This document shows, piece after piece, positions 7,382 to 16,825 of a stretch of 64,000 nt of DNA (positions are counted from its first letter, which is position 1; every line of letters starts with the position of its first letter). Under the pieces are notes generated by a model. That model worked only from the letters and a program-made list of their open reading frames with translations, did not search any database and had not been told where the DNA came from. Origin of the DNA: JBBPZA01 sp963797015. GTDB taxonomy: Bacteria; Actinomycetota; Thermoleophilia; Solirubrobacterales; Solirubrobacteraceae. A program made the translations under genes and the position numbers. The stretch is from NCBI GenBank assembly GCA_963797015.1, contig CAWCNV010000011.1:124001-188000 (forward strand), in the 5' to 3' direction.

Positions 7382-8293
7382 TCACCCGGACTCGGGCTCC
7401 TGCCCCTCCTCGCCCACCGCCTTGCGGATGCTCTCGACGAACGGCTCCGGGTCGATGTCGAAGAGGGCGGCCCCGGAGGGGTCGCTCACCACGGTCTCGG
7501 TGCTCAATCCCTCGACGAGCGGCCGCGCGACCCCGGCGTCCACCGGCGTGACGAGCTGGATCCACAGCGACGAGAGCGCCGGCGTCAGCAGTGGAACCGG
7601 AAGCATCGGGGGCTCGCGCTTGCCGAGCGTGCGTGCGACCGTCTGGAGCATCTCCCCGTAGGTCAGCACGTCGGGGCCGCCTATCTCGACCTCACGCCCC
7701 CGGGTCGCCGGCAGCCGCACCGTCGCGGTCAGATAGGCCAGGACGTCGTCGATGCCGATCGGCTGGGTCCGCGTCCGCAGCCACGCCGGCGCGATCATCA
7801 CCGGCAGCCGCTTCACGAGGTGATAGAGCGTCCGGAACGATTCGCTGCCGGCGCCGACAACCATGGCGGCGCGGAAGTAGGTGAGAGGCGGGCCTTCTGC
7901 GGCGAGGGTGCGCGCGGTCTCGTGACGCGAGCGCAGGTGCTTGGACCCAGGTTCCCCCAGGCCGCCCAGGTACACGACCTGCGCGACTCCCTCGCGTCTG
8001 GCCATGCGCGCGAAGTTGCGCGCCGCCGTGCGCTCGCGCTCACCGAAGTCGGCGTCCGCGCCGCGGCCCATCGAGTGGATCAGGTAGTAGGCGACACCGA
8101 TCCCCTCGCCCGCCCCCGCGAGGGTCTGGGCGTCCAGCGCGTCGCCCTCGTGCAGCTCGGATCCACGGCGCTCGAGCGACCGAGCGCGCGAACGGTCGCG
8201 GACGAGGCAGCGCACCTCGACGCCGTCGGAGAGCAGCGCCTCTACGAGACGGCCACCGACGAATCCGGTGGCTCCGGTGACGAGCGCTTTCAT
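7382..8293 (-). CDS. NAD(P)-binding protein, atypical SDR/NmrA-like
   Basis: 303 residues starting MKALVTGATGFVGGRL, an extended or atypical SDR nucleotide fold. YLIHSMG and VYLGGLGEPG are typical of the group of NAD(P)H-binding epimerase-like proteins often fused to DUF2867 in other bacteria; that domain is absent here. The usual YxxxK pair is not evident, so it may act as a sensor or a reductase on a quinone-like or lipid substrate. ATG 8293 was chosen over a longer frame because the motif must lie at the N-terminus. It converges with the CarH-type gene with 16 bp between the stops. Confidence 0.8.
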   Translation of the reverse strand: MKALVTGATGFVGGRLVEALLSDGVEVRCLVRDRSRARSLERRGSELHEGDALDAQTLAGAGEGIGVAYYLIHSMGRGADADFGERERTAARNFARMARREGVAQVVYLGGLGEPGSKHLRSRHETARTLAAEGPPLTYFRAAMVVGAGSESFRTLYHLVKRLPVMIAPAWLRTRTQPIGIDDVLAYLTATVRLPATRGREVEIGGPDVLTYGEMLQTVARTLGKREPPMLPVPLLTPALSSLWIQLVTPVDAGVARPLVEGLSTETVVSDPSGAALFDIDPEPFVESIRKAVGEEGQEPESG

Positions 8294-8336
8294 GTGAGGG
8301 GTACGGGGCGAGCCGATCCCGGGATACTGACGGGCC

Positions 8337-8729
8337 GTGTCGCAGGAGAACGTCGACAAGGCCCGGAACTTCATCGAGGCGTACAACCGGCGCGACTTCG
8401 ACGCCGCCATGGAGTGCTTCGATCCCGAGATCGAGTGGGTGCTCCCCGCGCGCCAGAGCTCGGACTCGGGCCGTGGCCCGGAGGCGGTCAGGCGCTTCTG
8501 GGCGGACCTCGATGAGAACTTCGACGAGCTGAGGCTCGAGCCGCAGGAGTTCGTGGACGCCGGCGACCGCGTGGCGACGCGGCTTCGCTACTTCATGCGG
8601 GGGAAGGGAAGCGGAGTCGAGGTCGAGGGGCAGCTGTACCACCAGCTCGCCACCTTCCGCGATGGGGCGATCGTGCGCATGGAGTACTTCGCCGAGTGGT
8701 CGGAAGCGCTCGCGGCGGCGGGCCGCTAG
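8337..8729 (+). CDS. SnoaL-like/NTF2-fold protein
   Basis: 130 residues, GTG start. The opening NVDKARNFIEAYNRRDFDAAMECFDPEIEWV and the later EGQLYHQLATFRDGAIVRMEYFAEW are typical of the NTF2-like superfamily (SnoaL-like, DUF4440-like), cone-shaped folds that serve as isomerases, cyclases or binding proteins. No catalytic residues can be assigned. GATACT lies 8 nt upstream of the start and could be the -10 of a nearly leaderless transcript. Its stop overlaps the stop of the opposing SDR gene by four bases (CTAG). Confidence 0.8.
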   Translation: MSQENVDKARNFIEAYNRRDFDAAMECFDPEIEWVLPARQSSDSGRGPEAVRRFWADLDENFDELRLEPQEFVDAGDRVATRLRYFMRGKGSGVEVEGQLYHQLATFRDGAIVRMEYFAEWSEALAAAGR

Positions 8730-9553
8730 CGCCGTGGCGCCTGGGACAGCCCGCCGTCCACCACGAGCGACTGTCCGGTCACGTACGCGGCCTCGTCGGA
8801 CAGCAGGTAGAGCGCGGCATGGGCCACCTCCCAGGCCGTGCCCTGGCGGCGGAGCGGGATGCGCACCTGGGCCCGGCCCGGCGCCAACCGGGTGGCGAGC
8901 CGTCCCAGCGAGGTGTCGATCAGGCCGGGCACGAGCAGGTTCACGCGCAGCCGCGGCGCGCCCTCGACGGCCGCCGACCTGGTGAGGCTCTCGAGCGCCG
9001 CCTTGGAGGCGCCATACGCCGGGATCGGGATGTATTCGAGCGCGGCGACCGAGCCGACGAGCACCACCGCGCCCCCGTCGCCGAGCGTGGTCAGCGCCTC
9101 CTTGCAGCCGAGGAAGTGGGCCCGCAGGTTCACCGCCAGCACGCGGTCCCAATCCTCCACGCTCGTGCCCGCCAGCCCGAAGCCGGCGCCGATGCCGACG
9201 TTCAGGACGACTGCGTCGAGTCCGTCGAGGCCCTCACTCGCCTGCGCGAACATGCGGCGCACGTCGTCCTCCTGCGCCGCATCGGCCTCGAGCGCGAGCG
9301 CGCGGCCGCCTTCGCGCTCGCACAGCTCGACCGTCTCCCGCGCCGAGTCGGCGTCGACGTCGGCCACCGCCACCGCGGCGCCCTCACGGACGAACAGCGC
9401 TGACATCGCGCGCCCGTTGCCGATCGGCGGGTCCTCGAGCCCGTGCGTCTGCTGGCCGCCGCCCACGACGAGGATCCGCCGCCCCTCGAGGCGACCGCGA
9501 CCGGCGCCTTCCCCGCGCGAGGCGGGCGGCAGGTTTGATTCTGCGTCTTCCAT
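8726..9553 (-). CDS. SDR oxidoreductase with inserted nucleotide motif
   Basis: 275 residues. The dinucleotide loop is lengthened: VVGGGQQTHGLEDPPIGNGRA replaces the usual TGxxxGIG, a variant I recall from one SDR subgroup. The active site is present as VGSVAAL (Ser) and YGASK (Tyr, Lys), and the ending VTGQSLVVDGGLSQ is standard. The ATG at 9553 gives a short acidic leader of about 20 residues before the fold. The gene is divergent from another SDR across 62 bp, with TAAGCT 9 nt upstream of its start. Confidence 0.82.
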   Translation of the reverse strand: MEDAESNLPPASRGEGAGRGRLEGRRILVVGGGQQTHGLEDPPIGNGRAMSALFVREGAAVAVADVDADSARETVELCEREGGRALALEADAAQEDDVRRMFAQASEGLDGLDAVVLNVGIGAGFGLAGTSVEDWDRVLAVNLRAHFLGCKEALTTLGDGGAVVLVGSVAALEYIPIPAYGASKAALESLTRSAAVEGAPRLRVNLLVPGLIDTSLGRLATRLAPGRAQVRIPLRRQGTAWEVAHAALYLLSDEAAYVTGQSLVVDGGLSQAPRR

Positions 9554-9615
9554 TGCGGCCGAGCTTACCCGCCTGCTCGACGCCGCCGCCGTGGCGGCGT
9601 AGGCTGCTCGCCGGC

Positions 9616-10395
9616 ATGGAGCTCGGCGGCGCACGCGCACTGGTGACCGGCGCGACCGGCGGGCTCGGGCAGGCCATCGTCCGCGAGCTGCACGGCCGCG
9701 GCGCCGAGGTGATCCCGAGCGGGCGCCGCGCCGAGGTGCTCTCCGAGCTCGAGGCCGAGATCGGCGGGCGCACGATCGCCGCTGACCTCGCGGTGCGCGC
9801 GGACGTCGAGCGGCTGGTCGCGGAGGCAGGCGAGCTCGACGTGCTGGTCGCCAACGCCGGTCTGCCGGCGCGCGGGTCGCTGTCGCGCTTCGACCTCGAG
9901 ACGATCGAGCGCGTCACGACGGTCAACCTCACCGCGCCGATCATGCTCGCGCGGCTGCTCGTGGGCGGCATGGTCGAGCGCGGGCGCGGTCACCTCGTCT
10001 TCATCTCCTCGATGGCCGGCAAGGTCCCGCGCGCCGGCTCGTCGCTCTACTCGGCGAACAAGTTCGGACTGCGCGGGTTCGCCGGCAGCCTGCGCCAGGA
10101 CCTGCACGGCACGGGCGTCGGCGTCTCGACCGTGTTCCCGGGCTTCGTCCGCGGCGCCGGGATGTTCGCCGCGCACGTCGACGAGCTGCCGCGGGGCGTG
10201 GGGACGAGCACGCCGGAGGACGTCGCCCGCGCCACCGTGCGCGCGATCGAGCACGACCAGGGCGAGGTCGACGTGGCGCCGCTGCCGGTCCGCGCGGCCG
10301 GGCTACTGGGCGGGGTGGCGCCCGACCTCGTCGGCCTGCTCAACCGCCGCACGGGCACAGCGGAGGTCGCCGAGCGGACCCGCCGCGGCCGGTGA
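9616..10395 (+). CDS. SDR oxidoreductase
   Basis: 259 residues. TGATGGLG (nucleotide loop), VANAGLPARG (replacing NNAG), ISSMAG (Ser) and YSANK (Tyr, Lys) give a complete active site. The C-terminal part (TSTPEDVARATVRAIEHD) matches the group of oxidoreductases acting on hydrophobic substrates. TAGGCT 10 nt upstream of the ATG suggests a very short leader. It is divergent from the SDR on the other strand, and about 60 bp separate it from the convergent acetyltransferase gene. Confidence 0.85.
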   Translation: MELGGARALVTGATGGLGQAIVRELHGRGAEVIPSGRRAEVLSELEAEIGGRTIAADLAVRADVERLVAEAGELDVLVANAGLPARGSLSRFDLETIERVTTVNLTAPIMLARLLVGGMVERGRGHLVFISSMAGKVPRAGSSLYSANKFGLRGFAGSLRQDLHGTGVGVSTVFPGFVRGAGMFAAHVDELPRGVGTSTPEDVARATVRAIEHDQGEVDVAPLPVRAAGLLGGVAPDLVGLLNRRTGTAEVAERTRRGR

Positions 10396-10455
10396 CGAGC
10401 GGCCCGCGAACGGCGTGGACCCAGACGCCATCGTCACGGCCGAGATCACGATAGG

Positions 10456-11034
10456 TCAGCGCTCCGGTACGTCTACCCGGTCGCGGTCGGTGATCTCGCG
10501 GTGCACCCTCGCCGGCGTGCCGGTGGCGACCACGCCGGCGGGCAGGTCGCGCGTGACGACGGCTCCCGCGCCCAGGACGGTGTCGGCGCCGATCGTCACA
10601 CCGGGGCAGACGATGACGCCGCTGCCGAGCCAGACGTTGTCGCCGATCGTGATCGGCTTCCCGTACTCCCAGCCGCGCCGGCGGGGCTCGGGGTCGATCG
10701 GGTGGCCGGCGGTGATGAGCTGGACGCGGGTGGCGAGCTGGCAGGCCGCGCCGATCGCGATCGGCGCGACGTCGAGCATGATGCAGTCGTAGTTGACGAA
10801 GGTGGCGGCGCCGATGGTGATCTGCGTGCCGTAGTCGCAGCGGAACGGCGGCATGACGACGACGCCATCGCCGACGTCCCCCAGCAGGCTGCGCAGGAGC
10901 CGGTCGCGCTCCTCCTGCTCGGCGCGGGCGCTGCGGTTGTAGCGCTCGAGCAGCTCCTGCGCGCGCGCGAGGTCCGCGTTGAGCACCGGGTCGTCGGCGA
11001 GGTACAGCTCGCCGCGCAGCATCCGCTCTTTCAT
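10456..11034 (-). CDS. Sugar O-acetyltransferase (LacA/Maa/NodL-like)
   Basis: 192 residues. The N-terminal MKERMLRGELYLADDPVLNADLARAQELLERYN is the maltose/galactoside acetyltransferase N-terminal helix pair, and the rest is a left-handed hexapeptide beta-helix (ITIGDNVWLGSGVIVCPGVTIG). The catalytic His is in ITAGHPIDP. It uses acetyl-CoA to O-acetylate sugars or sugar-containing lipids. The ATG at 11034 is separated by a single base from the stop of the upstream cyclase-like gene (TGACATG), so the two are coupled. A sugar target cannot be named. Confidence 0.88.
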   Translation of the reverse strand: MKERMLRGELYLADDPVLNADLARAQELLERYNRSARAEQEERDRLLRSLLGDVGDGVVVMPPFRCDYGTQITIGAATFVNYDCIMLDVAPIAIGAACQLATRVQLITAGHPIDPEPRRRGWEYGKPITIGDNVWLGSGVIVCPGVTIGADTVLGAGAVVTRDLPAGVVATGTPARVHREITDRDRVDVPER

Positions 11035-11035
11035 G

Positions 11036-14000
11036 TCATCGGACGCCGGCCAGCTCGAGCTCCAGGGGCGCCGCGTAGCCGGTCGCCCCGATCTGCACGA
11101 AGAGGCGGTGCGCCTCACGCAGCTCGCGCTCGCGGGCTTCCCGATCGCCGCTCTGGCGCGCGAGCTCGGCGAGCTCGACGTGGATCATGGGCTCAATGCC
11201 GCGTCCGTCGGTGTCGCGCGCCAGCCGGCCCGCGCGCGCGAGCGCCTCCTCGATCCTCGCGCGCGCGCCCAGGCCCTCGGAGCCCAGCAGGACCCTTGCC
11301 AGGATCAGGCTCGCGAGCGTCTCGCTGCCGAGGTTCCCCTGCGCGCGGGCGGTCTCGAGCGCCTGCGGTGCCAGCGCACGTGCCCGCTCCGTGTCGCCGA
11401 GGCCGAGGTAGGAATCGGCGAGCAGGGCGACGACCGCGCCGTCGATCGCCGTTCGACCCTCCGTCGCGATCGCCATGGCGCGCTCGATGGCGTCGATCGC
11501 CTCCCGCCAGCCGTCTCGCATCCGCTCGGCCAGGCCGAGACAGAACCACGCGTACGCACGCGCGTAAGAGTTCCCGATCGGCTCCGCGAACTCGACCGCC
11601 TGCCGGGCGTGGCGCAGCGCGGCGTCGGAGTCCCCGGCGAAGAACGCGTTGTACATCGCGTGCATGTGGCTGAAGCCGACCACCTCCGCGTCGCCCTGCT
11701 CGCGTGCGATCTCCCTGGCCTGGTCGATCAGGCGTCGTCCCTGGTCGAGCTCGCCCATGATCGCCAGGACCAGGCCTTTGAAGCTGTGGCACCACGCGTA
11801 GGGGCAGTCGTAGTTGACCCCTCCGCCAACGGTGGGATCGCCGTGCGCGAGCTCGATCGCGCGATCGCAGACAGCCACGGCCTCGCGATACTCGCCGGCG
11901 CAGAAGAAGGCGTAGGCGCCGCCCGAGATCGCCAGGTAGAGGGCAGGGTCACCGGCCTCCTCGGCGAGCGCAAACGACCGCCGCGTGAGCCTGAGGCACT
12001 CGCGCACGTCGCCCTCTCCGACGCCCAGCGCGGCGCCGTAGCCGTTGAGCAGGATCGCTCGTGAGCGTATGTCCCCGGCTCGCAGGGCGAACTGCTCGGC
12101 CTCCGTGAAGAGGGCCTCGGCGTCGTCATGCGAGATGCCGAGGCGCCAGGCGTGCGCCAGCGAGAGCATCCGCGCCGATAGTCCGAGCGCGATCGTCTCG
12201 GCCGATTCCGGAAGCGAGCCGGCGAGCTCGCCGACCCTGCCCCAGTGCCACAGCGTCTGGGCGGGGTTCCCCTTCCCGGTGCCCGCCCAGACCGCCGCGC
12301 GCGCGTGCCAGCGTGCCGCCTCGAGGGTCTCCCCGGCCGCCTCCCAGTGCTGCGCGAGCAGCGCCGCGCGCTCGTCCAGGCGCTCGGGGTACTGCTCTGC
12401 GAGTGCTCGCGCGACTTCGGCGTGTACGAGCGCGCGCCGCCCGCCCAGCTGCGACCGGTACGCGACCTCCTGCGTCAACGGGTGCTTGAAGGCGTACAGC
12501 GCTTCGGGATACAGCTCGCGCTCGTACACGAACTCCGCGGCGACCAACGCGCGAAGCGCGTCCTCGAGCTCAGCCGGGTCCAGCTCCACGACCCGCTCGA
12601 GGATCGGGGCCGGAAACTCCCGGCCGATCACCGCCGCCGCCTCGAGCACCGCCTTCTCGCGCTGCTCGAGCCGGTCGATACGTGCGGCGAGCGCCGCCTG
12701 GACGCTGGCCGGCACCGCGGCCTCCGCCACCGGCTTCACGACCCTGTACGCGCCGCGTTCGCCGGCCAGACTCCCGCTCTCCACAAGCTCCTGGACCAGC
12801 TCTTCGATGAAGAACGGGTTGCCCTCGGTCCGGGCCCGAATCAGCTCGGTGAGCCCGTTCAGGGAGGGATCTGAGCCGAGCAGGTCGGCGAGCAGCTGCT
12901 CGATCGAATCGGCGCCGAGTGGAGCCAGCGCGATCTGGCGGTAGTAGGAGCGCGCCATCCAGGGGGCCTGGTACTCGGGCCGGAAGTTGACGACGACGAG
13001 GCTGCGCGTGCCCTGGACGGCCTCCACCTGGTTGGCGAGGAACACCTCGCTCGCCGGGTCCAGCCAGTGCAGGTCCTCGACCACCGTGAGCCCCGGCTCA
13101 CGCGCGCTCGAGGCGCGGCTCAGCCGCTTGGTCACAGCCAGGAGCCGGCGCTGGCGCGCGTCGGGGTCCATCCGCGGCAGCGGGCGCTCCGGATCGGCGA
13201 CGGCGAGGAAGTCGAAGACCAGAGCGAGGTCGTCGTCGAAGCGCTCGTCGAGCGGCCGCAGCTTGGCAGCGATCCGCTCGCGTGACGTGCGATCCGAATC
13301 CCGCTCGCCGATCTCGAAGTACGCGCGCAGAAGCTGGAGCACCGGCAGCAGCGGCACCGCTCTGGTGTGGGCCTGGCCGGCGACGTGGTACACGGGCGTG
13401 CCGTTCGCCCGCGCGCGGTCGGCGAGCTCGTGGCACAGGCGGCTCTTGCCGACGCCGGGCTCGCCGACGATCCCGATCACCTGCCCCAGGCCGGCGAACG
13501 CCTGCTCGAGCGCACCCTCGAGCGCCTGGAGCTCCTGGTCGCGCCCGACGAAGCGCGAGAAGCCGCGCGTGCGGGAGACGTCGAGCCGGCCGCGCGCCTC
13601 GCCGAGGCCGGTCAGCTCGTGGACGCGCAGCGGCCGGCTGGCGCCCTTGACGTTGAACTCGCCGAGATCAGTGAGCGCCAGGTAGCCCTTCACCAGCGAT
13701 GCGGTGCCGTCGGTCACGTAGACCCTGCCCGGCTCGGCCAGCTGCTCCATCCGCTGCGCGAGGCCCACGGTGTGGCCGACGGCGGTGTAGGCCATCCCCC
13801 GGTCGCCCACCGCACCGACTACGACCTCACCGGAGTTCAGGCCCATCCGGACCGCGAAGTTCAGCCCCCCCGTGCGGCGCAGCTCCTCCGCATGGCCCGC
13901 CAGCTCGCGCTGGAGGTGCAGCGCCGCGTGGCACGCTCGCCGGGCGTGGTCCTCGTGCGCGATCGGTGCGCCGAACAGCGCCATGATCCCGTCGCCCGTG

Positions 14001-14377
14001 AACTTGTCGACCGTGCCCTCGAAACGGTGCACGCCCTCGGCCAGGATCGAGAAGAAGCGATCCATCAGGGCACGCCACTCCTCGGGGTCGGCCTGCTCGG
14101 CCAGCTCCATCGAGCCCATGAGGTCCGCGAACAGGACCGTCACCTGCTTGCGCTCGCCCTCCAGCGCGGCGCGGCCGGCCCGGATCTTCTCGGCGAGGTG
14201 CTCCGGAGGGTGGGCCGCGGCGCGCAGCGCATGACCGCAGCTGTCGCAGTACCTCGCCGCCGCCGGCTGGGGCGCGCCGCACGAGGGACACGTGAGCGAC
14301 TCGGCGAGCGGCGCCGCGCAGTGCGCGCAGAAGCGCGCACCCTCACGATTCACATGGCCGCAGGAAGAGCACTCCAT
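11036..14377 (-). CDS. Zinc ribbon-nucleotide cyclase-AAA ATPase-TPR protein
   Basis: 1113 residues. Two zinc ribbons (C3/C6/C17/C20 and C30/C33/C44/C47) precede a class III cyclase domain (about 75-250) with metal-binding D85 and D129. An AAA/STAND ATPase follows (Walker A GEPGVGKS near 305, Walker B VVEDLHWLD), then a long TPR-like helical region from about 640. The layout recalls mammalian soluble adenylyl cyclase. In the cyclase, the position of the transition-state Asn reads VGLAQR instead of VNLAAR, so activity may be weak or lost. No membrane segment is seen. It heads a two-gene operon with the acetyltransferase. Confidence 0.9.
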   Translation of the reverse strand: MECSSCGHVNREGARFCAHCAAPLAESLTCPSCGAPQPAAARYCDSCGHALRAAAHPPEHLAEKIRAGRAALEGERKQVTVLFADLMGSMELAEQADPEEWRALMDRFFSILAEGVHRFEGTVDKFTGDGIMALFGAPIAHEDHARRACHAALHLQRELAGHAEELRRTGGLNFAVRMGLNSGEVVVGAVGDRGMAYTAVGHTVGLAQRMEQLAEPGRVYVTDGTASLVKGYLALTDLGEFNVKGASRPLRVHELTGLGEARGRLDVSRTRGFSRFVGRDQELQALEGALEQAFAGLGQVIGIVGEPGVGKSRLCHELADRARANGTPVYHVAGQAHTRAVPLLPVLQLLRAYFEIGERDSDRTSRERIAAKLRPLDERFDDDLALVFDFLAVADPERPLPRMDPDARQRRLLAVTKRLSRASSAREPGLTVVEDLHWLDPASEVFLANQVEAVQGTRSLVVVNFRPEYQAPWMARSYYRQIALAPLGADSIEQLLADLLGSDPSLNGLTELIRARTEGNPFFIEELVQELVESGSLAGERGAYRVVKPVAEAAVPASVQAALAARIDRLEQREKAVLEAAAVIGREFPAPILERVVELDPAELEDALRALVAAEFVYERELYPEALYAFKHPLTQEVAYRSQLGGRRALVHAEVARALAEQYPERLDERAALLAQHWEAAGETLEAARWHARAAVWAGTGKGNPAQTLWHWGRVGELAGSLPESAETIALGLSARMLSLAHAWRLGISHDDAEALFTEAEQFALRAGDIRSRAILLNGYGAALGVGEGDVRECLRLTRRSFALAEEAGDPALYLAISGGAYAFFCAGEYREAVAVCDRAIELAHGDPTVGGGVNYDCPYAWCHSFKGLVLAIMGELDQGRRLIDQAREIAREQGDAEVVGFSHMHAMYNAFFAGDSDAALRHARQAVEFAEPIGNSYARAYAWFCLGLAERMRDGWREAIDAIERAMAIATEGRTAIDGAVVALLADSYLGLGDTERARALAPQALETARAQGNLGSETLASLILARVLLGSEGLGARARIEEALARAGRLARDTDGRGIEPMIHVELAELARQSGDREARERELREAHRLFVQIGATGYAAPLELELAGVR

Positions 14378-14442
14378 GCCGAGCGGGACGACCGCGAGGC
14401 GAGCCTACCCGACGGGCAGGCTCGCCTCGTCCTACAGCACTT

Positions 14443-16590
14443 CTACGGCCGGCCTTCTGCCGCCGCGACGTGCTCGACGTCCAGGCGCGGCAGGATCCGC
14501 TCGAGCCAGTTCGGGATCCACCAGTTGGCGCTCCCGAGCAGCTGCATAACGGCCGGCACGAGCACCATCCGAACCAGCGTCGCGTCCAGGAAGATCGCCG
14601 TGGCCAGGCCGACCCCGAACAGCTTCAGGAACACGTCGGGTGCGGCCAGGAAGGCGAGGAACACGACGACCATGATCGCCGCCGCCGCGGTGATCACGCG
14701 TGCGGTCTTGGCCAGCCCGTCGGCGATCGCCCTGCGCGTGTTGCCGTCCTTCAGGTACTCCTCGCGGATCCGCGAGATCAGGAACACCTCGTAGTCCATC
14801 GAGAGCCCGAACAGGATCGCGAACATCATCACCGGCATGAACGGGGCCACCGGCACCTCGTGATCTATCCCGATCAGCTTGCCGACCGCTCCGCCCTGCG
14901 CCACCAGCGTCATCACGCCGTACGCGGCGCTCACCGAGAGCAGGTTCATGATCGCCGCCTTGAGCGAGATCAGCGGTGAGTGGAACGCCACCAGCAGCAG
15001 CAGGAAGGACAATCCGACGACGCCGGCGATGAACAGCGGCAGCCGGTCCTTCATGTACTCGCTCTGGTCCTCCAGGGCCGCCGTCACCCCTCCAACGTGG
15101 GCCGTGATCCCCGCCGGGCTCAGCGTCCGCGGTATGACGTCGTCGCGCAGACGGTTGACGAGGTCCTCGGTGGCCTTGTCCTGCGGCGAGGTCGTCGGGA
15201 TCACCGTCACGATCGCCGCGTCACTTGCGGGATTGATCCGCGGAGCCGGCACGAACGCCACTCCGGGCTCGCTGCGCAGCCGCTGGGCGAACGCGGCGAC
15301 CCTGGCCTTCGCGGCCGGGCCGGGCAGCTCGGCGGCGATCACCAGCGGTCCGTTGGTGCCGGGGCCGAAGCCCTCCGTGTTCAGGTCGTAGGCCTGCCGG
15401 GTCATCGTGTCCGGCGGATCGTTCCCTGCGTCGGGGAAGCCGAGCCGCATGCCGAGCGCCGGCGCCGCCAGGGCGAGCAGGATCGCGACCGAGACGATCA
15501 CGGCGACCCACGGGCGCCGCTGCACGGCGTGGCTCCAGCGCCCCGCGGGCGAGTCGCTGCTGCCCTCGGGCTTCCCGAGCCTGCGGCCCAGCACCGGGAG
15601 TCGCAGGCGGTCCACCTTGGGCCCGAGGTAGCCGAGCAACGCCGGCAGAAGCGTGACCGATGCGGTCATCACCACGAGCACTGCGAGCGAGGCCGAGAGG
15701 GCAACTCCGTACATGTAGGTCAGCCCGGTCAGGAAGAGCCCGAGGACGGCGATCACCACCGTGCCGCCCGCGATGATCGCGCTGCGCCCGGCGGTGGTGA
15801 CGGCTTCGATCACGGCGTCGTGGCGGTCTTTGCCGTTCTTGAGCGCTGCGCGGAAGCGCGTCAGCACGAGCAGCGAGTAGTCGATCCCCACGCCGATCCC
15901 GATCAGCCCCGACACCGCCGTGGTCCAGTCCGGGACGTCGACGACGTTGGCCAGCAGCGCGATCAGGCCTCCCGAGGTGATGCCGAGGCCGACGAGCGCG
16001 ATCGTGAGCGGCAGGCCCGCGGCGACGATCGAGCCGAAGGCGATCAGGAGCACGATCGCCGCGCCGAGGAAGCCGATGCCCTCGGGGTTGGACTGGCTCT
16101 GCGCTGCGTAGATCGGATCGCCGCCGAGCTTGATCTGCAGCCCGCCTCCGCTGTTGTCGTCGGCCGCGGCGATCAGCTTCTTGCCCTCGTCCTTCGTGAA
16201 CTCCCACCCGGGGACCGTCATGGGAAGCGTGCTCGTGCCAATCTGCCGGTTCCGCGAGACGCGGAGCGGGGTGTGAGCAGCGATGTGCTTGACCTGCTCC
16301 GCCTTCGCGAAGAACGCGTTCAGGCGCTGCCGCGCCTGCGGGCTCAGCGCGCCGTTCGGGTTCTTCCAGACGACGTAGATCTCCTGCCCGGAGTAGCCCG
16401 CGAAGCGCTCCTTCGTCACGTCGCTCGCCGCCTTGGACTCCGAACCCGGCGTGTCGTAGTTCGCGTTGTAGTCGCCCTTGAGTGAGGACCCGACCGCGAT
16501 CAGCACGACGGTTGCGGCGATCCAGGCCAGGACGACCCGGCCGCGGCGGCGGTAGACGACGTCGGCAAGGCGGGCTAGGAAACGCGTCAT
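14443..16590 (-). CDS. MMPL-family RND transporter
   Basis: 715 residues with the two-fold layout of MMPL proteins: one N-terminal span, a periplasmic loop of about 130 residues, five spans, then a second copy of the same arrangement. GIGVGIDYSLLVLTRF and LFGLSMDYEVFLISRIREEY carry the buried Asp-Tyr pairs that use the proton gradient. Family members export lipids, siderophores or other hydrophobic molecules, and mycobacterial MmpL3 moves trehalose monomycolate. At 715 residues it is of the short type without a C-terminal domain. GAAGAGGTG lies a few bases upstream of the ATG. No regulator or lipid-synthesis gene adjoins it, so the cargo is unknown. Confidence 0.92.
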   Translation of the reverse strand: MTRFLARLADVVYRRRGRVVLAWIAATVVLIAVGSSLKGDYNANYDTPGSESKAASDVTKERFAGYSGQEIYVVWKNPNGALSPQARQRLNAFFAKAEQVKHIAAHTPLRVSRNRQIGTSTLPMTVPGWEFTKDEGKKLIAAADDNSGGGLQIKLGGDPIYAAQSQSNPEGIGFLGAAIVLLIAFGSIVAAGLPLTIALVGLGITSGGLIALLANVVDVPDWTTAVSGLIGIGVGIDYSLLVLTRFRAALKNGKDRHDAVIEAVTTAGRSAIIAGGTVVIAVLGLFLTGLTYMYGVALSASLAVLVVMTASVTLLPALLGYLGPKVDRLRLPVLGRRLGKPEGSSDSPAGRWSHAVQRRPWVAVIVSVAILLALAAPALGMRLGFPDAGNDPPDTMTRQAYDLNTEGFGPGTNGPLVIAAELPGPAAKARVAAFAQRLRSEPGVAFVPAPRINPASDAAIVTVIPTTSPQDKATEDLVNRLRDDVIPRTLSPAGITAHVGGVTAALEDQSEYMKDRLPLFIAGVVGLSFLLLLVAFHSPLISLKAAIMNLLSVSAAYGVMTLVAQGGAVGKLIGIDHEVPVAPFMPVMMFAILFGLSMDYEVFLISRIREEYLKDGNTRRAIADGLAKTARVITAAAAIMVVVFLAFLAAPDVFLKLFGVGLATAIFLDATLVRMVLVPAVMQLLGSANWWIPNWLERILPRLDVEHVAAAEGRP

Positions 16591-16825
16591 CGTTGGGGCA
16601 CCTCTTCCATAGTCATCAAGTTCCGATTCCCTCTAGACCGTGCCGGGGAGCCGAATTCATCGCCACTTCATTTGCGTGTACACGCCCGCCCGGCCCAAGG
16701 GGGTTTTCCGGCCAACACGGGTACGGCTATCCGAACTCGACGGCCGACTGTAGTGGGCAGCCAGGTACACCGAGCGGCGATCATGGGCTGTCGGCGATGT
16801 GGTGCTACCCAGCGAAGGAGGAGAG

